This document shows, in pieces, positions 45,321 to 48,549 of a stretch of 48,549 nt of DNA. The translations under genes were made by a program, and so were the position numbers. Source of the DNA: Acidimicrobiaceae bacterium (GTDB lineage: Bacteria > Actinomycetota > Acidimicrobiia > Acidimicrobiales > RAAP-2). Position 1 is the stretch's first letter, and every line of letters starts with the position of its first letter. The notes under the pieces are model-generated. The model made no database searches. It had not been told where the DNA came from and saw nothing but the letters and a program-made list of their open reading frames with translations. The DNA lies in assembly GCA_003152215.1 (NCBI GenBank), contig PLZP01000069.1:1-48549 (forward strand), in the 5' to 3' direction.

Positions 45321-46733
45321 GTGCCTCTCACCTCCCACGCCCAAAAACGGGCCGCGACGATCGCGTTGGCCGTCATCGTGACCTGTCAGTTGATGGTCGT
45401 CCTCGACGCCACCGTCGTCAATATTGCCCTCGTGCCCATCAAGCACTCGCTGCACTTCAGTTCCGCCGGCCTTTCGTGGGTTATCGACGCCTACAGCCTC
45501 GCCTTTGGAGGACTGCTCCTCCTCGGTGGACGAGCGGGCGACGTCTTTGGTCGACGCCGAATGCTCATGATCGGTCTCACCATCTTTACGACTGCTTCGC
45601 TGTTCGCGGGCCTCGCGACGTCGGCGACGATGTTGCTCCTGATGCGAGGGGTGCAAGGCGTGGGCGCCGCCATGGCCGCGCCGAGCACGCTGAGTTTGAT
45701 CAGCGCGACCTTCGAAGAGGGTCCCGAGCGTAACCGGGCACTGGGCATCTTCACCGCGGTCTCGGCCGGCGGTGGTTCGCTCGGTCTGATCCTCGGAGGG
45801 GCGCTCACCTCGTGGGTGTCCTGGCGCTCGGTGATGTTCATCAACGTGCCCATCGGCCTCGCGATCATTCTCCTGGCCCCGCGTTTTGTTCCCGAACCGC
45901 CGCGCAACGGTGGACGTCTGGACGTCGCGGGCGCCGCGTTGGTGACCGGTGGTCTCGCGACATTGATCTACGGCTTCATTCGCATCGCCGAGCACGGCGC
46001 GCCATCGATAACCGGCGCATCCTTCGCACTCAGTGTCGTGCTGCTGTTCAGCTTCGTGCGTGTCGAGCGCACGCGAGTACAGCCACTGCTCCCGATGCGA
46101 CTGGTCACTGACCGTCTTCGTGGGCCGGCGTACTTCACCATGATGTTGGTACCGGCAGTCATGTACGGCGTCTTCTTCTTCACGAGTCAGTTCCTTGAAG
46201 GCGTCAAGCACTTCAGCGCCCTCGAGACGGGCCTGGCCTTCTTGCCCATGACCGCACTCATCTTCACGAGTTCGAGAATTACGCCGAAGTTGGTTGCACG
46301 CATAGGGGCGCGGCCGATCCTGCTCTTCGGCCTGGTCGCCATTGGCGTGGCCACCTTATGGATCTCCAAGGCGACGCCGTCGCAGAGTTACGTGGAGAGC
46401 CTGTTCGGTCCCCTGGCACTCTTCGGCATTGGCGCGGGTTCATGCTTCTTGCCACTGAGCGTGACGATACTCACGGGAGTCCCACGTGCCGACGCCGGTG
46501 CCGCCTCGGGAATGCTCCAGACGATGCAGCAGACTGGCGGCGCACTCGGCGTGGCCGCGCTCTCCAGCATCGCCGCGGCGCACGGTAGCTCCGACGCGCT
46601 GACGGTCGGTGCCGGCATCATCGTGGTGGCGTTCCTCGTCGCCTACTTCGCGATTCGACCGACTCGTTCGAACGTGCCAGCGACCGCGGAAGAGACGGCC
46701 CAGGAGATGATTCCGCTCTTCTTGAGCGAATGA
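45321..46733 (+). CDS. MFS transporter, DHA2/EmrB-QacA family
   Basis: DATVVNIALVPIKHSLHFSSAGLSWVIDAYSLAFGGLLLLGGRAGDVFGRRRMLM; aaggag RBS and GTG start. Confidence 0.94.
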   Translation: MPLTSHAQKRAATIALAVIVTCQLMVVLDATVVNIALVPIKHSLHFSSAGLSWVIDAYSLAFGGLLLLGGRAGDVFGRRRMLMIGLTIFTTASLFAGLATSATMLLLMRGVQGVGAAMAAPSTLSLISATFEEGPERNRALGIFTAVSAGGGSLGLILGGALTSWVSWRSVMFINVPIGLAIILLAPRFVPEPPRNGGRLDVAGAALVTGGLATLIYGFIRIAEHGAPSITGASFALSVVLLFSFVRVERTRVQPLLPMRLVTDRLRGPAYFTMMLVPAVMYGVFFFTSQFLEGVKHFSALETGLAFLPMTALIFTSSRITPKLVARIGARPILLFGLVAIGVATLWISKATPSQSYVESLFGPLALFGIGAGSCFLPLSVTILTGVPRADAGAASGMLQTMQQTGGALGVAALSSIAAAHGSSDALTVGAGIIVVAFLVAYFAIRPTRSNVPATAEETAQEMIPLFLSE

Positions 46734-46752
46734 CGCCCACGTCGTCGTTCGC

Positions 46753-47370
46753 TTACGCCTTCGCGCAGATACAGAACAGCCACTGGTCCACGTCCCCGTC
46801 GACGTGGCGCATCGAGCGCAGCGTCCACGGGGACTCGTCAATGACCGCGACGAGGTCGGATTCGCTCCAGTAGGTGAAGTGGCGCGGCCCGTTCAGTTTC
46901 TTCGTGACCCATTCGGCACCCGCGCCTTCCTTCAGCGTGAAGACGAGGAGCCCCTCGCCGGTGGTCGCGTCGAAGGACTTCTCCAAGACACGCGCGAAAT
47001 CGAAACGCTCCAGGTGAAGAAAGACGGCGTTGGCGAAGATGGCGTCCCACGGACCGCCGAGATCATCAGTGATCACGTTGAGTTGGTCGGCCTCGTGGCC
47101 CGCGCGTCGAAGTGCTTCGACGAACGCGGGCGTGGCGTCACTTCGTCGAACGGCCAGACCTCGCGACTCCATGACGTTCGCCTCCTCACCCGAGGCGCTG
47201 CCGATCTCCAACACGAGCGCGTGGGCTCGAAGATTGGCCACCATGGCGTCAATGAGTGACACGACTTCGAACCAGGACCCCGAGCGCCGACTGTCGTTCA
47301 GCCATAGGTCGGCCGACTCGTCATACGTCCGCAGGGTCAGGTCGTTGGCGCTCGCCGAGTGTTCGTCCAC
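46753..47370 (-). CDS. SAM-dependent class I methyltransferase
   Basis: ALVLEIGSASGEEANVMESRGLAVRRSDATPAFVEALR and WDAIFANAVFLHL. Confidence 0.85.
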   Translation of the reverse strand: MDEHSASANDLTLRTYDESADLWLNDSRRSGSWFEVVSLIDAMVANLRAHALVLEIGSASGEEANVMESRGLAVRRSDATPAFVEALRRAGHEADQLNVITDDLGGPWDAIFANAVFLHLERFDFARVLEKSFDATTGEGLLVFTLKEGAGAEWVTKKLNGPRHFTYWSESDLVAVIDESPWTLRSMRHVDGDVDQWLFCICAKA

Positions 47371-47542
47371 CCTTTAAGTATCGCTAACGAGTCGGTGTCG
47401 TGATGTCGCGGGATGTCGAATCGTCGAATCGCCGCGTTATGGTCGCTACCAAGTTCGATAACTCATCTGGCGCCCGCGACTCCGCCGTTGCTTCGCGCGC
47501 TGTCGAGTAGTGATCGCGCATCGATTGAAGAGAGGATCCACC

Positions 47543-48421
47543 ATGACCGGTTCGACAGTTCTCGGTGGCACGTTCGACATGGCCAACGGTCTCAACGTGA
47601 CGCGTATGGGCTACGGCGCCATGCAACTCGCCGGACCGGGCGTCTTCGGGCCACCGAAGGACCGCGATGAAGCACTCGCAGTGCTGCGAGCGGTCGTGGA
47701 GCTCGGCATTACGCACATCGACACCAGCGACTTCTATGGCCCGTACGTCACGAACGAACTGATCAAGGAGGCGCTGCACCCCTACCCCGACGATCTGGTC
47801 ATCGTGACCAAAGTCGGTGCCCGTCGAGACGAAGTAGGCAACTGGCACCATGCGCGCACGCCCGATGAGATTCGAAGCGCCGTGCACGACAATCTCGTCC
47901 GCTTGGGGCTCGACGCACTCGACGTCGTGAACCTACGTTTCGGCGGCTTTGCCGCGTCAGAACCTGAATCACTCGAGGAGCAGTACACCGCCCTCGCCGA
48001 ACTGCAACAACGCGGTCTCATTCGCCACCTCGGCGTCAGCACCGTCAGCGCGGGACAGATTGCTGAAGCGCAGTCAATCGCGCCCGTTGTCTGCGTCCAG
48101 AACTTCTACAACGTCGCCCATCGCGTCGACGATGGGCTGATTGTCTCGCTCAACGATCAGGGCATTGGCTACGTGCCCTACTTCCCGCTCGGCGGATTCA
48201 CGCCACTGCAGTCCGACGCCCTCAGTGCCGTGGCCGCTCGCCTCGATGTCGCAGCAATGACGGTGGCGATTGCGTGGCTCCTGCAACGGTCGCCCAACAT
48301 TCTGCTTATTCCGGGCACCTCGTCGAGAGCGCACCTCCACGAGAACGTCGCCGGTGCGTCGCTGACGCTCTCAGAAATCGACGTTGCGCAACTCGACGCG
48401 ATTGCGTCATCGGCCCAGTAG
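47543..48421 (+). CDS. Aldo/keto reductase
   Basis: NVTRMGYGAMQLAGPGVFGPPKDRDEALAVLRAVVELGITHIDTSDFYG and IPGTSSRAHLHENVAG. Confidence 0.92.
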   Translation: MTGSTVLGGTFDMANGLNVTRMGYGAMQLAGPGVFGPPKDRDEALAVLRAVVELGITHIDTSDFYGPYVTNELIKEALHPYPDDLVIVTKVGARRDEVGNWHHARTPDEIRSAVHDNLVRLGLDALDVVNLRFGGFAASEPESLEEQYTALAELQQRGLIRHLGVSTVSAGQIAEAQSIAPVVCVQNFYNVAHRVDDGLIVSLNDQGIGYVPYFPLGGFTPLQSDALSAVAARLDVAAMTVAIAWLLQRSPNILLIPGTSSRAHLHENVAGASLTLSEIDVAQLDAIASSAQ

Positions 48422-48437
48422 GCCCGATTCAACGAGT

Positions 48438-48549
48438 TCACGCTGATGGTTGCGAATAGTACGAGTCACCGTCAAGGTCGTCGAGCGGTCCCGGGTGCGT
48501 GGGCGTCCACGCCATGAGTTCACGCGACCTGACATTCGACGCGGGACTG
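48438..48549 (-). CDS. Partial CDS (C-terminus only) running off the window edge
   Basis: Open minus-strand frame ..SPASNVRSRELMAWTPTHPGPLDDLDGDSYYSQPSA*. Confidence 0.4.
   Translation of the reverse strand, partial: SPASNVRSRELMAWTPTHPGPLDDLDGDSYYSQPSA

Noticed and set aside
45219-46211. 330-aa minus-strand ORF
   Set aside because: Fully antisense to the clear MFS transporter; charged, low-structure composition typical of shadow ORFs in GC-rich DNA.
12-48549. Mobile element, prophage or defence island
   Set aside because: No transposase, integrase, restriction-modification, toxin-antitoxin or tRNA-flanked boundaries seen; gene content looks chromosomal.

Overview
The window is about 48.5 kb of high-GC chromosomal DNA, probably actinobacterial and plausibly Acidimicrobiia (inferred from protein flavour only). 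I see no rRNA, tRNA, CRISPR array, transposase, integrase or phage genes. Main blocks: (i) a tightly overlapping histidine operon, hisIE-hisF-hisH-hisC::hisB-hisD-hisG plus a TrpR/YerC-like regulator, with hisA divergent across a 30-bp spacer that holds tandem GCTAAC repeats; (ii) a Zn-ADH / IclR / ketoglutarate-semialdehyde-dehydrogenase-like catabolic group; (iii) a PadR regulator with a perfect palindrome over its own promoter; (iv) an APS kinase, sulfotransferase and family 2 glycosyltransferase group; (v) a c-di-GMP/two-component island with GGDEF, GAF-GGDEF-EAL, a giant acyltransferase-like/E1(ThiF)/nitroreductase fusion, an OmpR-type regulator, a hybrid kinase and a degenerate EAL protein; (vi) a Thr-rich cell-surface island with an Ig-repeat protein and adjacent sortase, a CAP-like protein, a YVTN/PKD/multi-TM protein and an OmpA-like protein; (vii) ABC-2 transporter, GerW/YtfJ, F420/deazaflavin-type oxidoreductase, OhrR-like MarR, TetR/MFS pair, methyltransferase and aldo/keto reductase. 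The best candidate for an under-described system is block (v). From memory, its gene content resembles the M. tuberculosis Rv1354c-Rv1355c-Rv1357c neighbourhood, which suggests a conserved link between c-di-GMP and an E1-nitroreductase fusion enzyme. Domain calls are by eye from motifs; no searches were run.
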